Assembly: GCF_007475365.1 (NCBI RefSeq)
Contig: NZ_CP034442.1
Location: forward strand, 62,001-126,000
From: Streptococcus oralis subsp. dentisani
GTDB taxonomy: Bacteria > Bacillota > Bacilli > Lactobacillales > Streptococcaceae
Reading direction: 5' to 3'
DNA: 64,000 nt
The translations under genes were made by a program, and so were the position numbers. The notes below the pieces were generated by a model. The model was not told the DNA's origin. It ran no database searches and saw only the letters and a list, made by a program, of their open reading frames with translations. This document shows positions 15,783 to 23,892 of the stretch, piece by piece. Every line of letters begins with the position of its first letter. Position 1 is the first letter of the stretch.

Positions 15783-17579
15783 ATGGAACAAAAACATCGT
15801 TCAGAATTTCCAGAGAAGGAACTTTGGGACTTAACAGCCCTATACCAAGACCGTGAGGATTTCTTGCGTGCAATTGAGAAAACGCGCGAAGACATCAATC
15901 AATTTAGCCGTGACTACAAGGGCAATCTTCACACTTTTGAAGATTTTGAGAAGGCCTTTGCGGAATTGGAGCAAATCTACATTCAGATGAACCATATTGG
16001 CAATTATGCCTTTATGCCGCAGACTACAGACTATAGCAATGAAGAATTTGCCAATATTGCACAAGCTGGTATGGAATTTGAGACAGATGCTAGTGTAGCC
16101 TTGACCTTCTTTGACGACGCTTTGGTGGCGGCAGATGAAGAAGTTTTGAATCGTTTGGGTGACTTGCCACATTTGACAGCAGCCATTCGTCAGGCCAAAA
16201 TCAAAAAAGCCCACTACCTAGGGGCTGATGTGGAGAAGGCCTTGACCAATCTCGGTGAAGTTTTCTACAGCCCACAGGATATTTACACTAAGATGCGAGC
16301 TGGGGACTTTGAAATGGCTGACTTTGAAGCCCATGGAAAAATCTACAAAAACAGCTTTGTGACCTACGAAAACTTCTACCAAAACCACGAGGACGCTGAG
16401 GTTCGTGAGAAATCTTTCCGTTCTTTCTCAGAAGGCCTTCGTAAGCACCAAAATACAGCTGCAGCAGCCTATCTAGCTCAGGTCAAGTCTGAGAAATTGT
16501 TGGCAGATATGAAGGGCTATGATTCGGTCTTTGATTATCTTCTAGCTGAGCAAGAAGTGGACCGTGCCATGTTTGACCGCCAGATTGACCTCATCATGAA
16601 GGACTTTGCGCCAGTTGCTCAGAGATACCTCAAGCATGTTGCCAAGGTCAATGGTCTTGAAAAGATGACTTTTGCAGACTGGAAATTGGACTTGGACAGC
16701 GCCCTGAATCCAGAAGTGACTATTGATGATGCCTATGATTTGGTCATGAAGTCAGTAGAACCTTTGGGACAAGAATATTGTCAGGAAGTTGCGCGCTATC
16801 AAGAAGAACGCTGGGTGGACTTCGCTGCCAATAGTGGCAAGGATTCTGGTGGTTATGCGGCGGATCCATATCGTGTGCACCCTTATGTCCTCATGAGCTG
16901 GACAGGTCGTTTGAGTGATGTCTATACCTTGATTCATGAAATTGGGCATTCTGGTCAATTTATCTTTTCAGATAATCACCAAAGCTACTTCAATGCCCAT
17001 ATGTCGACCTACTATGTTGAAGCGCCATCAACCTTCAATGAATTGCTTCTCAGTGATTATTTGGAGCACCAATCTGATGACCCGCGTCAAAAACGTTTTG
17101 CCCTTGCTCACCGCTTGACAGATACCTACTTCCATAATTTCATCACCCACCTCTTGGAAGCAGCCTTTCAGCGTAAGGTTTATACATTGATTGAAGAGGG
17201 AGAAACCTTTGGAGCAAGCAAGCTTAACAGCATTATGAAGGAAGTCTTGACGGATTTCTGGGGAGATGCCATTGAAATTGACGACGATGCGGCACTCACT
17301 TGGATGCGCCAAGCTCACTACTACATGGGCTTGTATAGCTACACTTACTCAGCCGGACTAGTCATCTCGACTGCGGGTTACCTCCATCTGAAAAACTCTG
17401 AGACTGGAGCTAGAGACTGGCTCAATCTCCTCAAATCAGGTGGCAGCAAAACACCACTTGAGTCAGCCATGATTATCGGAGCGGACATCTCAACAGACAA
17501 ACCACTCCGTGATACCATCCAGTTCTTGTCAGACACAGTTGACCAGATTATCGCCTACAGTGCTGAGTTGGGGGAGTAG
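15783..17579 (+). CDS. pepF: Oligoendopeptidase F (M3B zinc peptidase)
   Basis: A 598-residue cytosolic oligopeptidase. The HEIGHS zinc motif begins at His385, and a second glutamate ligand lies in the following helix (YVEAPSTFNE). The N-terminal part is the M3-type helical domain. It cleaves short peptides, probably for amino acid supply. AAGAGG precedes ATG 15783. It is close behind rsmE, so it probably belongs to the same transcript. It could be one of two PepF paralogues found in Mitis-group genomes. Confidence 0.93.
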   Translation: MEQKHRSEFPEKELWDLTALYQDREDFLRAIEKTREDINQFSRDYKGNLHTFEDFEKAFAELEQIYIQMNHIGNYAFMPQTTDYSNEEFANIAQAGMEFETDASVALTFFDDALVAADEEVLNRLGDLPHLTAAIRQAKIKKAHYLGADVEKALTNLGEVFYSPQDIYTKMRAGDFEMADFEAHGKIYKNSFVTYENFYQNHEDAEVREKSFRSFSEGLRKHQNTAAAAYLAQVKSEKLLADMKGYDSVFDYLLAEQEVDRAMFDRQIDLIMKDFAPVAQRYLKHVAKVNGLEKMTFADWKLDLDSALNPEVTIDDAYDLVMKSVEPLGQEYCQEVARYQEERWVDFAANSGKDSGGYAADPYRVHPYVLMSWTGRLSDVYTLIHEIGHSGQFIFSDNHQSYFNAHMSTYYVEAPSTFNELLLSDYLEHQSDDPRQKRFALAHRLTDTYFHNFITHLLEAAFQRKVYTLIEEGETFGASKLNSIMKEVLTDFWGDAIEIDDDAALTWMRQAHYYMGLYSYTYSAGLVISTAGYLHLKNSETGARDWLNLLKSGGSKTPLESAMIIGADISTDKPLRDTIQFLSDTVDQIIAYSAELGE

Positions 17580-17607
17580 GGCTTAGACAGACTCCTAGGA
17601 GAACGAT

Positions 17608-18390
17608 ATGAATAGAATCAAAAAATGGCTGGAACAAAATCCCCAAAGAATGCTCTTTATCAAAATAGGCCTAGTCTTGTTAGGCATCATTTTATTGATT
17701 GCTTTGCCTACTCTCTATCTTGTTTTGAGCGGAGTTGGTATTTGGTATTTTGTAAAGAAATCGCCAGATATTCGAAAAAGAAATCTAATGATAGGGCTTT
17801 TCATTGTCAGTTTTGTTGCGGTTGCTCTTCAAACCCCAACAGTCACAAAGAAAATTTCATCTTCTCAATCAGAAACTAAGCAGACTACGACATCTACTAC
17901 TTCGGCAGCTTCAACCACGGATACTTCATCTAGTATAGAGGAAGCAAAACGAATCGAAGAAGAGAAAAAAGCTAAAGAAAAAGCGGAAGAAGAGAGAATT
18001 GCCAAAGAAAAAGCTGCAAAGGAGTTGCAAGAAAAAGGTGAAACCTTAGTCAAACAATTGGAAGAAAGTCAAGATGCGAGTCAAGTGAAGTCTGCTAAAG
18101 AAACAGTTAATCAGATTGAAAATAACGACAAAAAGACAGAGTTGCTTGATAGGATAGGTGCGGTTGAATCATCAATTTCTCAAAAAGAGGAAGAAAAAAG
18201 AATTGCACAGGAAGCTGAAACCAAAGCTCAACAGCAAGATAGAATTGTCTATGTTGCAAACAATGGAAAATCAAAAGTTTATTGGTATAGTAAGGATAGA
18301 ATGCCTTCAAAAACTAATAAAGCTAACGTTGTTGAGATGACAGAAGCAGATGCAATTGCAGCAGGAAAACGTCCATCGAAAACAGAATAA
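17608..18390 (+). CDS. Membrane-anchored coiled-coil protein of unknown function
   Basis: A 260-residue protein with clear architecture. There are two N-terminal membrane segments (about 14-46 and 58-74), a low-complexity Thr/Ser linker (88-111), a long charged coiled coil rich in Glu, Lys and Ala (112-210), and a C-terminal module beginning IVYVANNGKSKVYWYSK with a VVEMTEADAIAAGKRPS tail. That last module is found at the end of some secreted nucleases and surface proteins in streptococci and may bind cell wall or DNA; the role is inferred. Topology predicts the coiled coil and tail outside the cell. GGAGAACG precedes ATG 17608. A UUCG-loop terminator follows. Confidence 0.7.
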   Translation: MNRIKKWLEQNPQRMLFIKIGLVLLGIILLIALPTLYLVLSGVGIWYFVKKSPDIRKRNLMIGLFIVSFVAVALQTPTVTKKISSSQSETKQTTTSTTSAASTTDTSSSIEEAKRIEEEKKAKEKAEEERIAKEKAAKELQEKGETLVKQLEESQDASQVKSAKETVNQIENNDKKTELLDRIGAVESSISQKEEEKRIAQEAETKAQQQDRIVYVANNGKSKVYWYSKDRMPSKTNKANVVEMTEADAIAAGKRPSKTE

Positions 18391-18395
18391 GAAAG

Positions 18396-18419
18396 AAAGT
18401 CATCTTCGGATGACTTTTT
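18396..18419 (+). terminator. Intrinsic terminator with UUCG loop
   Basis: AAAGTCATC, loop TTCG, GATGACTTT, then TTTT. This very stable tetraloop hairpin ends the unit before the DUF2785 gene. Confidence 0.9.
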
Positions 18420-18451
18420 GATAAGCTAATAGAAATCCAGAGGTACTAGGG

Positions 18452-19243
18452 ATGTATCAAGTATTACAAAGAAAAGTGACAGAAGAAAAACCAAGCTATA
18501 GCCGAGAAGAAATTCAGTGGTTGCTTGAGCACTTGGGAGATGCCTCTCCAAAAATTCGAGACGAACTTGTTTTTACGAGTTTGGCTAGAGGGATTCAAGA
18601 AGAGTTGTTTTCCCTTGAGCAGTTTCAGTTTATCTCAGAAGAGGTCTCCTCTGATGAAGGACTATACAAGGAGATTGATAGTAGAGGAGTTTCGGCTCTT
18701 AAACGTTCTTTTAGGGCGCTTATTTATGCCAATCTACTGTCCTGCGATGGTACTAAGGAATCACTTTATTACCAGCAGTTGTCTTCTCCTATCAGGGCTA
18801 CCATGCTAAATCAAGGATTGTACTATCTTACAAAGGAAAAAGAGACGACGGGCTACTCTCATCAGTATGGTTGGGTTCACGCTTTTGCGCATGGGGCTGA
18901 TCTTTTGACGGAAGTTATATGCCATCCTAGCTTTCCAAAGTCAGATATAGCCGAAGCATTTGAAATCATTGGGAAAATCTTTAAAGGAGTTGATATTCGT
19001 TTTACAAATGATGAAGATTGGCGGTTAGCCAGAGCGTTTTATGAACCAATCTTACGAGGGAAAATCGAAACGTCTCTACTCACTGCTTGGCTGCAAACAG
19101 TCGAATTTCCCCTGAAAGAAGCAAATGATTTCCAGAAATTTTCCAATTTCAGATCCTGTCTGTTGGAAGTCTATATCAAACTTGATCAGAAAAACTTTTT
19201 ACAAGATGAGTTGAAAGAAGCTATTCAATCTTTTCAATACTAG
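18452..19243 (+). CDS. DUF2785 domain protein
   Basis: A 263-residue soluble protein matching DUF2785 (helical, unknown function) by its N-terminal segment REEIQWLLEHLGDASPKIRDEL and the YGWVHAFAHGADLL motif, which holds conserved histidines. The latter could form a metal or phosphate site, but no activity is established. The ATG is 33 bases after the preceding terminator, with AGAGGTACTAGGG upstream. It stands alone. Confidence 0.75.
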   Translation: MYQVLQRKVTEEKPSYSREEIQWLLEHLGDASPKIRDELVFTSLARGIQEELFSLEQFQFISEEVSSDEGLYKEIDSRGVSALKRSFRALIYANLLSCDGTKESLYYQQLSSPIRATMLNQGLYYLTKEKETTGYSHQYGWVHAFAHGADLLTEVICHPSFPKSDIAEAFEIIGKIFKGVDIRFTNDEDWRLARAFYEPILRGKIETSLLTAWLQTVEFPLKEANDFQKFSNFRSCLLEVYIKLDQKNFLQDELKEAIQSFQY

Positions 19244-19293
19244 GAATTAGCCGGTCATTTCATGATTTTCAAATAACTTTCCAGTCAATTTTC

Positions 19294-19322
19294 TTGAAAC
19301 CCTTTCCTTCTTTTGATAGACT
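19294..19322 (+). promoter_or_regulatory. Promoter of the aquaporin gene
   Basis: TTGAAA (19294-19299), a 17-base spacer and TAGACT (19317-19322) precede the aquaporin start by 30 bases. Confidence 0.55.
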
Positions 19323-19352
19323 AATACATAGTTTAAAAAAAGGAGACTTATC

Positions 19353-20021
19353 ATGAAAAAATTTGTTGCTGAATTAATCGGTACGTTTATGCTTGTGTTC
19401 ATCGGAACAGGAGCCGTTGTTTTTGGAAATGGTACAGAGGGTCTTGGACACCTTGGAATTGCTTTTGCCTTTGGTTTGGCAATCGTAGTCGCAGCTTTCT
19501 CAATCGGAACTGTTTCAGGTGCGCACTTGAACCCAGCTGTTTCAATCGCTATGTTTATTAATAAGCGTTTGTCATCTTCTGAGCTTGTAAACTACATCCT
19601 TGGACAAGTAGTTGGAGCTTTCCTTGCGTCAGGTGCGGTCTTCTTCCTCTTGGCTAACTCAGGAATGTCAACTGCTAGTCTTGGTGAAAATGCCTTGGCA
19701 AACGGTGTCACTGTCTTTGGTGGTTTCTTGTTTGAAGTTATTGCAACTTTCTTATTTGTCTTGGTTATCATGACTGTAACATCAGCAAGCAAAGGAAATG
19801 GCGCGATTGCTGGTTTGGTAATCGGTTTGTCTTTGATGGCAATGATTCTTGTGGGATTGAACATCACTGGACTTTCAGTAAACCCAGCTCGTAGCTTGGC
19901 TCCTGCTGTATTGGTTGGTGGCGCAGCTCTTCAACAAGTTTGGATTTTCATCCTTGCTCCAATCGTTGGTGGTGTACTTGCAGCTCTTGTTGCGAAAAAC
20001 TGCCTTGGAACAGAAGACTAA
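19353..20021 (+). CDS. Aquaporin (MIP family channel)
   Basis: A 222-residue membrane channel with six predicted helices and the two hallmark half-helix motifs, NPA at 60-62 (SGAHLNPAVS) and NPA at 177-179 (LSVNPARSLAPA). The short length and the arginine directly after the second NPA resemble AqpZ-type water channels rather than longer glycerol facilitators, though the pore residues were not modelled. Codon use is strongly biased towards preferred codons, suggesting high expression. AAGGAG lies 8 bases before ATG 19353. Confidence 0.93.
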   Translation: MKKFVAELIGTFMLVFIGTGAVVFGNGTEGLGHLGIAFAFGLAIVVAAFSIGTVSGAHLNPAVSIAMFINKRLSSSELVNYILGQVVGAFLASGAVFFLLANSGMSTASLGENALANGVTVFGGFLFEVIATFLFVLVIMTVTSASKGNGAIAGLVIGLSLMAMILVGLNITGLSVNPARSLAPAVLVGGAALQQVWIFILAPIVGGVLAALVAKNCLGTED

Positions 20022-20034
20022 GAAACGAAAAAGG

Positions 20035-20068
20035 AGTCCTGTCCTCAGTTTGAGGAACAGGACTTTTT
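20035..20068 (+). terminator. Terminator of the aquaporin gene
   Basis: A stem AGTCCTGT / ACAGGACT with an inner CCTCA/TGAGG extension is followed by a T-run. Confidence 0.9.
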
Positions 20069-20076
20069 CTATGCAA

Positions 20077-20110
20077 ACAAAAAAAGCACTCCCATTTTGA
20101 GTGGGAGTGT
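20077..20110 (-). terminator. Terminator of trxA
   Basis: On the minus strand ACACTCCCA pairs with TGGGAGTGC, followed by a long T-run. It ends the minus-strand unit carrying trxA. Confidence 0.9.
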
Positions 20111-20117
20111 TTCGTGA

Positions 20118-20432
20118 TTAGCTCAATTCAGCAACGATGGCCTTGATTTGTTCTGCAGTATGTACTCCAGCAACTTGTTTCACCACTTGGCCGTCTTTCT
20201 TGAAGAGAAGGGTTGGGATAGACATGATTCCAAAAGCACGAGCTGTGTTTGGATTTTCATCAACGTCCATTTTAACGATTTTCAAGATATCTTCTGAAAG
20301 TTCTTCAGACAATTTATCCAAGATTGGACCTTGCATGCGACATGGACCACACCAAGTTGCCCAGAAGTCTACCAAGACCAAACCGTCTTTTGTCTCTTGT
20401 TCAAATGTTGCATCTGTAATTGCTTTTGCCAT
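20118..20432 (-). CDS. trxA: Thioredoxin
   Basis: A 104-residue disulfide reductase with the active site WCGPC (Cys28 and Cys31) and the cis-proline loop IMSIPTLLFK. It reduces cytosolic disulfides, for example in ribonucleotide reductase and peroxidases. GGAGAA precedes ATG 20432. The DUF4649 gene lies 15 bases upstream on the same strand, so both are probably transcribed from the promoter at 20699-20727. That promoter sits beside a MarR-type site, which would place thioredoxin under the same control. Confidence 0.97.
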   Translation of the reverse strand: MAKAITDATFEQETKDGLVLVDFWATWCGPCRMQGPILDKLSEELSEDILKIVKMDVDENPNTARAFGIMSIPTLLFKKDGQVVKQVAGVHTAEQIKAIVAELS

Positions 20433-20447
20433 AGTATTTCTCCTTTT

Positions 20448-20669
20448 TTAGTTATATTGGCTTAAATCTTGTTTCATGAGATAGAAGAAGACATCTCCAT
20501 AAGTCCCATGGTAGTCCAAGTCATGACCATTGTAAGTTAATTTTTGGACAGTGTAGTAATCCGCGACGCCGATAAGGCAGGCTTGTTGAGAACGTTCAAA
20601 GTCTTGGTAAGACTCGAAAGTCATGGTTCTCTCTTGTTTGCTGGCGTCTAGGTAGGTAATTTCGATCAT
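20448..20669 (-). CDS. DUF4649 family small protein
   Basis: A 73-residue soluble protein starting MIEITYLDASKQERTM, recalled as DUF4649 (streptococcal, unknown function). The beta-rich pattern with DLDYHGTYGDVFFYLM has no catalytic motif. ATG 20669 follows AAGGAG. It is the first gene of a probable two-gene transcript with trxA, driven by a near-consensus promoter with a MarR-type operator next to the -35 box. Confidence 0.75.
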   Translation of the reverse strand: MIEITYLDASKQERTMTFESYQDFERSQQACLIGVADYYTVQKLTYNGHDLDYHGTYGDVFFYLMKQDLSQYN

Positions 20670-20698
20670 ATAAAACTCCTTTATTCGATCTTGACTTT

Positions 20699-20727
20699 AT
20701 TGTACTCCTTGAACAGAGGAATGTCAA
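20699..20727 (-). promoter_or_regulatory. Promoter of the DUF4649-trxA unit
   Basis: On the minus strand TTGACA (20722-20727), a 17-base spacer and TACAAT (20699-20704) form a near-consensus promoter. The operator-like site at 20737-20748 begins 9 bases upstream of the -35 box. Confidence 0.85.
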
Positions 20728-20736
20728 GAAAAATGA

Positions 20737-20748
20737 TTGCGCACGCAA
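20737..20748. promoter_or_regulatory. MarR-type operator-like site 1
   Basis: TTGCGCACGCAA with TTGC/GCAA arms. The same core, preceded by the same ATGA, occurs at 21218-21229 in the marR promoter. The two sites flank marR. Binding by this regulator is inferred. Confidence 0.6.
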
Positions 20749-20767
20749 CTTTTTTAAAAAAATCTGA

Positions 20768-21148
20768 TTAAGAAATGAAGTCAAGATTCATTTCCAGTCT
20801 TTCTTCGATGACCTTTTGTAGATAAGCCAGAGTTGTCTGTCCCTCGTCAGTCAGGCAGATAAAACTAGCCCGTCTATCCTGATCGCAACATCGGCGACTA
20901 AGCAAACCGCAGTTTTTCTCTTCTAGTCGGGCCACCATTCGAGAAACAGCGCTCGGACTGAGATGGAGTTTATCTGGCAGGTCAATCTGCCGTAAGGACT
21001 TTTCATTAGCTAGATTCAGATAGTAGAGCAGGTAAAACTCTTTTAAGGTCAGCCTTTGTTCACTCTGCTGGGCGATGGTTTCTTCCAACATAGTTTCCAT
21101 TTCCTTTTGACGGCGGTTGTAGTCAAACCATTTTTCTAAGTAGGTCAT
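20768..21148 (-). CDS. MarR family transcriptional regulator
   Basis: A 126-residue winged-helix repressor. The recognition part is KSLRQIDLPDKLHLSPSAVSRMV, and the wing follows in RRCCDQDRRASFICLTDEG. CCDQDRR contains a cysteine pair that could sense oxidants, as in OhrR/MgrA-type MarR proteins. That is a suggestion only, but it fits with the thioredoxin gene nearby. I chose ATG 21148 because AAAGGAG lies 7 bases upstream. Its own promoter overlaps an operator-like site, which indicates autorepression. Confidence 0.88.
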   Translation of the reverse strand: MTYLEKWFDYNRRQKEMETMLEETIAQQSEQRLTLKEFYLLYYLNLANEKSLRQIDLPDKLHLSPSAVSRMVARLEEKNCGLLSRRCCDQDRRASFICLTDEGQTTLAYLQKVIEERLEMNLDFIS

Positions 21149-21217
21149 TGCTTTCTCCTTTCTTTTCAAAGTAAAAATCACAAAATCATTGCTGACTGTC
21201 TTTGTAACATAAGATGA

Positions 21218-21229
21218 TTGCGCATGCAA
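21218..21229. promoter_or_regulatory. MarR-type operator-like site 2 (marR promoter)
   Basis: TTGCGCATGCAA lies directly downstream of the marR -10 box (minus strand) and covers the expected transcription start. That position would block RNA polymerase. It shares ATGATTGCGCAYGCAA with site 1. Confidence 0.65.
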
Positions 21230-21231
21230 TG

Positions 21232-21260
21232 ATTATACTACTTTTAGCTAATCCTTGCAA
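21232..21260 (-). promoter_or_regulatory. Promoter of marR
   Basis: On the minus strand TTGCAA (21255-21260), a 17-base spacer and TATAAT (21232-21237) precede the operator-like site and a leader of about 75 bases. Confidence 0.8.
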
Positions 21261-21283
21261 GAAAGAAAAATTTCGATATTTCC

Positions 21284-21311
21284 TTGAAATTTTCTGAAAA
21301 AAGAGTAAACT
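21284..21311 (+). promoter_or_regulatory. Promoter of the lrgAB-type pair
   Basis: TTGAAA (21284-21289), a 16-base spacer and TAAACT (21306-21311) precede lrgA by about 34 bases. It is divergent from the marR promoter and 24 bases from it. Confidence 0.6.
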
Positions 21312-21344
21312 GGTATGCAAGAATTCTATTTCAAGGAGTTTGAG

Positions 21345-21719
21345 ATGAAGTTATATGTTCAATTAATGATTCTCTTTGTGATTTCTCTAATCGGTGAGGG
21401 AATCTCCAGTTTCTTTCATCTGCCCATACCAGGCAGTATTATTGGCTTAATCATTCTCTTTCTGGCCCTGCAGTTCAAGTGGCTGAGGACCAGGCATGTC
21501 AATATGGTGGGGAATTTTCTGCTGGCTAATATGACCATTCTCTTTTTGCCACCAGCAGTGGGAATCATGGAAAAGTTTGATGTGATTGCCCCCTATCTCT
21601 TGCCCATTGTCTTGATTGTCTTTTTTGCGGCTGTCATCAACATTATCCTCATCGCCCTAGTGGTTCAGTTCATCAAGAGACGGTTTGAGGGAGATTATGA
21701 GAAAGGAGATGCCAAATGA
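21345..21719 (+). CDS. lrgA: CidA/LrgA family holin-like protein
   Basis: A 124-residue protein with four predicted membrane helices and the family motif HLPIPGSIIGLIILFLALQFKW, written here as its core IPGSIIGLI. CidA/LrgA proteins modulate murein hydrolase release, cell lysis and pyruvate-related overflow metabolism. I chose ATG 21345 because AAGGAG lies 7 bases upstream. Its stop overlaps the lrgB start (ATGA). Whether this pair is LrgAB or CidAB cannot be told from sequence alone. The divergent MarR gene is a candidate regulator. Confidence 0.85.
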   Translation: MKLYVQLMILFVISLIGEGISSFFHLPIPGSIIGLIILFLALQFKWLRTRHVNMVGNFLLANMTILFLPPAVGIMEKFDVIAPYLLPIVLIVFFAAVINIILIALVVQFIKRRFEGDYEKGDAK

Positions 21720-22411
21720 GTGAATTTGTATCCAATCCTCTGTTTGGGATTGCATTATCTATCCTAGCTTATCTAGTGGGAATGCTGATTTACAGACGTT
21801 TTCCCCATCCTTTGACAACACCTTTGCTTTTGTCAGCAATTTTTATTATCATCCTTCTTAAGGCGACGGGTATTTCTTACCAAGATTACTACCAAGGTGG
21901 GGTTTATCTGAATAACTTGATAGTCCCATCGACAGTGGCTCTAGGGATTCCGCTTTATAAAAGTTTTCACCTGATGAAGCACCATGCTCGGAGTATTCTC
22001 TTTGGTAGTCTGCTAGCAGTAGTTGTCAATACTAGCTTCACTGCCATAGTGGCCAAAATCTTTGGCATGGACTTTTTCCTAGCCATTTCTCTCTTTCCCA
22101 AGTCAGTGACAACCGCCATGGCAGTGGGAATCACAGAAAAATTGCAAGGTTTGACGACTGTGACCTTGGTCGTCGTAGTGGCCACTGGGATTTTGACCAG
22201 TGTGATTGGACCAACCCTTTTGAAGTGGTTGAAAATTGATGATCCGGTAGCAGTCGGGCTTTCCCTTGGAGGAACAGGCCACGCAGTCGGAACGGGAACC
22301 GCCTTTCGATATGGCTCTGTAGCAGGCGCCATGGGTGGCTTGGCTATCGGTGTCACTGGTATTCTCTATGTTTTTGTCAGCCCCATTGTAGCCAGTTTGA
22401 TATTGAGTTAA
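21716..22411 (+). CDS. lrgB: LrgB/CidB family membrane protein
   Basis: A 231-residue protein with multiple membrane helices, the partner of LrgA. The KSVTTAMAVGITE and GTGHAVGTGTAFRYG motifs are hallmarks of the LrgB family. It overlaps lrgA by four bases and is translated by coupling. The unit ends at a terminator shared with the convergent ABC transporter operon. Confidence 0.9.
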   Translation: MSEFVSNPLFGIALSILAYLVGMLIYRRFPHPLTTPLLLSAIFIIILLKATGISYQDYYQGGVYLNNLIVPSTVALGIPLYKSFHLMKHHARSILFGSLLAVVVNTSFTAIVAKIFGMDFFLAISLFPKSVTTAMAVGITEKLQGLTTVTLVVVVATGILTSVIGPTLLKWLKIDDPVAVGLSLGGTGHAVGTGTAFRYGSVAGAMGGLAIGVTGILYVFVSPIVASLILS

Positions 22412-22418
22412 AGAAAAA

Positions 22419-22444
22419 CCCAGCTTTCTAGCTGGGCATTTTTT
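22419..22444. terminator. Bidirectional terminator after lrgB
   Basis: CCCAGCT, loop TTCT, AGCTGGG with A-rich and T-rich flanks between convergent units. Confidence 0.9.
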
Positions 22445-23177
22445 ATTGCAAGTTAACCTTATTTTTCAAGATATAGTAGGTTCCGAGGTAGTAGATAATT
22501 GCTAGAATGAAATCTTTGAGGATATCAACGCTAATTAGGAGGTTAAAATCATAATCCATTCGGAAGAAGATAGAAATATAGCCAATCACGATGTTAAGCA
22601 CGATATAGGCTAAAATTCCCATAGCGGTACGATACTCGTTAAATAGTTGACCAATTGAGATGCAAAGGTAAATAGATAAAATCCAAGTAATTGAACCCAC
22701 CAGAAGAGAGAGGGCATAGAGCCAACCGTAACCGAGATAAGGAGAGATAAATCGATAGAGGAGCGGCAAATCTTTCACTACAGGGGTGAGTGAGAAGATA
22801 ATAATGATACTCAAGATAAATACAATATAGCTTATGATTGACCAAATGAGAGCACCCAGTAATTTGGCGGTGATGATCTGGTGTTCAGAGACGGGCAGAG
22901 TCAATGTAAGATAGCCCTGACGATCGTAGACACTTCCCTTGAAGCGTCGAACGATTAGAAAGATAGTCGCGATCCAGAGAGTAACGCTGAGCCCACCAAA
23001 AACTAAGATCAGAAAGCCTAACAGATAGTAGGGATCATTACCATAGCTAGTGTAGGTCTGACTAATGCCAGAAATGGATGCACCAATCAAAACCGAAATT
23101 GCAAGCACAGCACCGTAGAGAGCTAGATACCATTTGTTAACATTTTTAAATTCATAACGAACTAAATTCCAAAACAT
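22443..23177 (-). CDS. ABC-2 type transporter permease
   Basis: A 244-residue protein with six hydrophobic segments and the layout of ABC-2 permeases that partner YtrB-type ATPases. The segment YDRQGYLTLTLPVSEHQIITAKLLGALIW is typical of this group; its core is LTLPVSEHQI. ATG 23177 follows AAAGGAG. It is the last gene of a GntR-ATPase-permease operon. The substrate is unknown; related systems respond to cell-wall antibiotics. Confidence 0.85.
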   Translation of the reverse strand: MFWNLVRYEFKNVNKWYLALYGAVLAISVLIGASISGISQTYTSYGNDPYYLLGFLILVFGGLSVTLWIATIFLIVRRFKGSVYDRQGYLTLTLPVSEHQIITAKLLGALIWSIISYIVFILSIIIIFSLTPVVKDLPLLYRFISPYLGYGWLYALSLLVGSITWILSIYLCISIGQLFNEYRTAMGILAYIVLNIVIGYISIFFRMDYDFNLLISVDILKDFILAIIYYLGTYYILKNKVNLQ

Positions 23178-23192
23178 AATAATCTCCTTTAA

Positions 23193-23888
23193 CTAAGCTT
23201 TGAACTCCTGGCGGAAGAGCTGGTCAATCGACTCACCTGACTCATAACGAATATCATCAACATTTCCTTGACGGACGACTTTTCCGTTATTTAGGAAGAT
23301 GATTTCGTCCAAGATCGGCTCAATATCTGAAATCAAGTGGGTAGAAATCAAAACAGTTGAAGTTGGTGAGTAGTTGTTGATGATGGTGTTCAAGATATAG
23401 TCACGGGCAGCTGGATCCACACCACCAATCGGTTCGTCGAGCACATAGAGACGAGCTTCACGGCTCATAACGAGGATGAGCTGAACCTTTTCTTTGTTCC
23501 CTTTTGACAATTTCTTGAGGCGACTGTTTTCATCAATGCCAAGATCTGCTAAAAGGTGCTGAGCCCGCTCAAGATTGAAATCTTGGTAGAAAGTTTTAAA
23601 GTAGGTCAGTGCTTCTTTGATTTTCATCTGTTCATTCAGATAAGTCGTGTCTGGTAGATAAGAGACAATGGCCTTGGTAGCAGGACTCGGATCCATGTTG
23701 TTAATGAGGACACGACCTTGGTCTGGTTGGAGAAGTCCGTTGATCAGCTTGATCAAGGTTGTTTTTCCAGATCCGTTTGGACCGAGAAGCCCGACGATTT
23801 TTCCAGCGGAAATCTCAAGGGAAACATTGTTAAGGGCTGCTGTAGCCCCATAGGATTTGGATACATTTTCAAATGCTAGTAATGTCAT
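23193..23888 (-). CDS. ABC transporter ATP-binding protein
   Basis: A 231-residue ATPase with Walker A GPNGSGKTT, signature LSKGNKEKVQ, Walker B LYVLDEPIGGVD and the H-loop STHL. I chose ATG 23888 (MTLLAFENVSKSYG) because AAAGGAGTG lies upstream; an earlier in-frame start overlaps the GntR gene. It pairs with the permease 15 bases downstream. The LSKGN signature instead of LSGGQ is common in YtrB-like exporters regulated by GntR/YtrA proteins. Confidence 0.92.
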   Translation of the reverse strand: MTLLAFENVSKSYGATAALNNVSLEISAGKIVGLLGPNGSGKTTLIKLINGLLQPDQGRVLINNMDPSPATKAIVSYLPDTTYLNEQMKIKEALTYFKTFYQDFNLERAQHLLADLGIDENSRLKKLSKGNKEKVQLILVMSREARLYVLDEPIGGVDPAARDYILNTIINNYSPTSTVLISTHLISDIEPILDEIIFLNNGKVVRQGNVDDIRYESGESIDQLFRQEFKA

Positions 23889-23892
23889 AATT

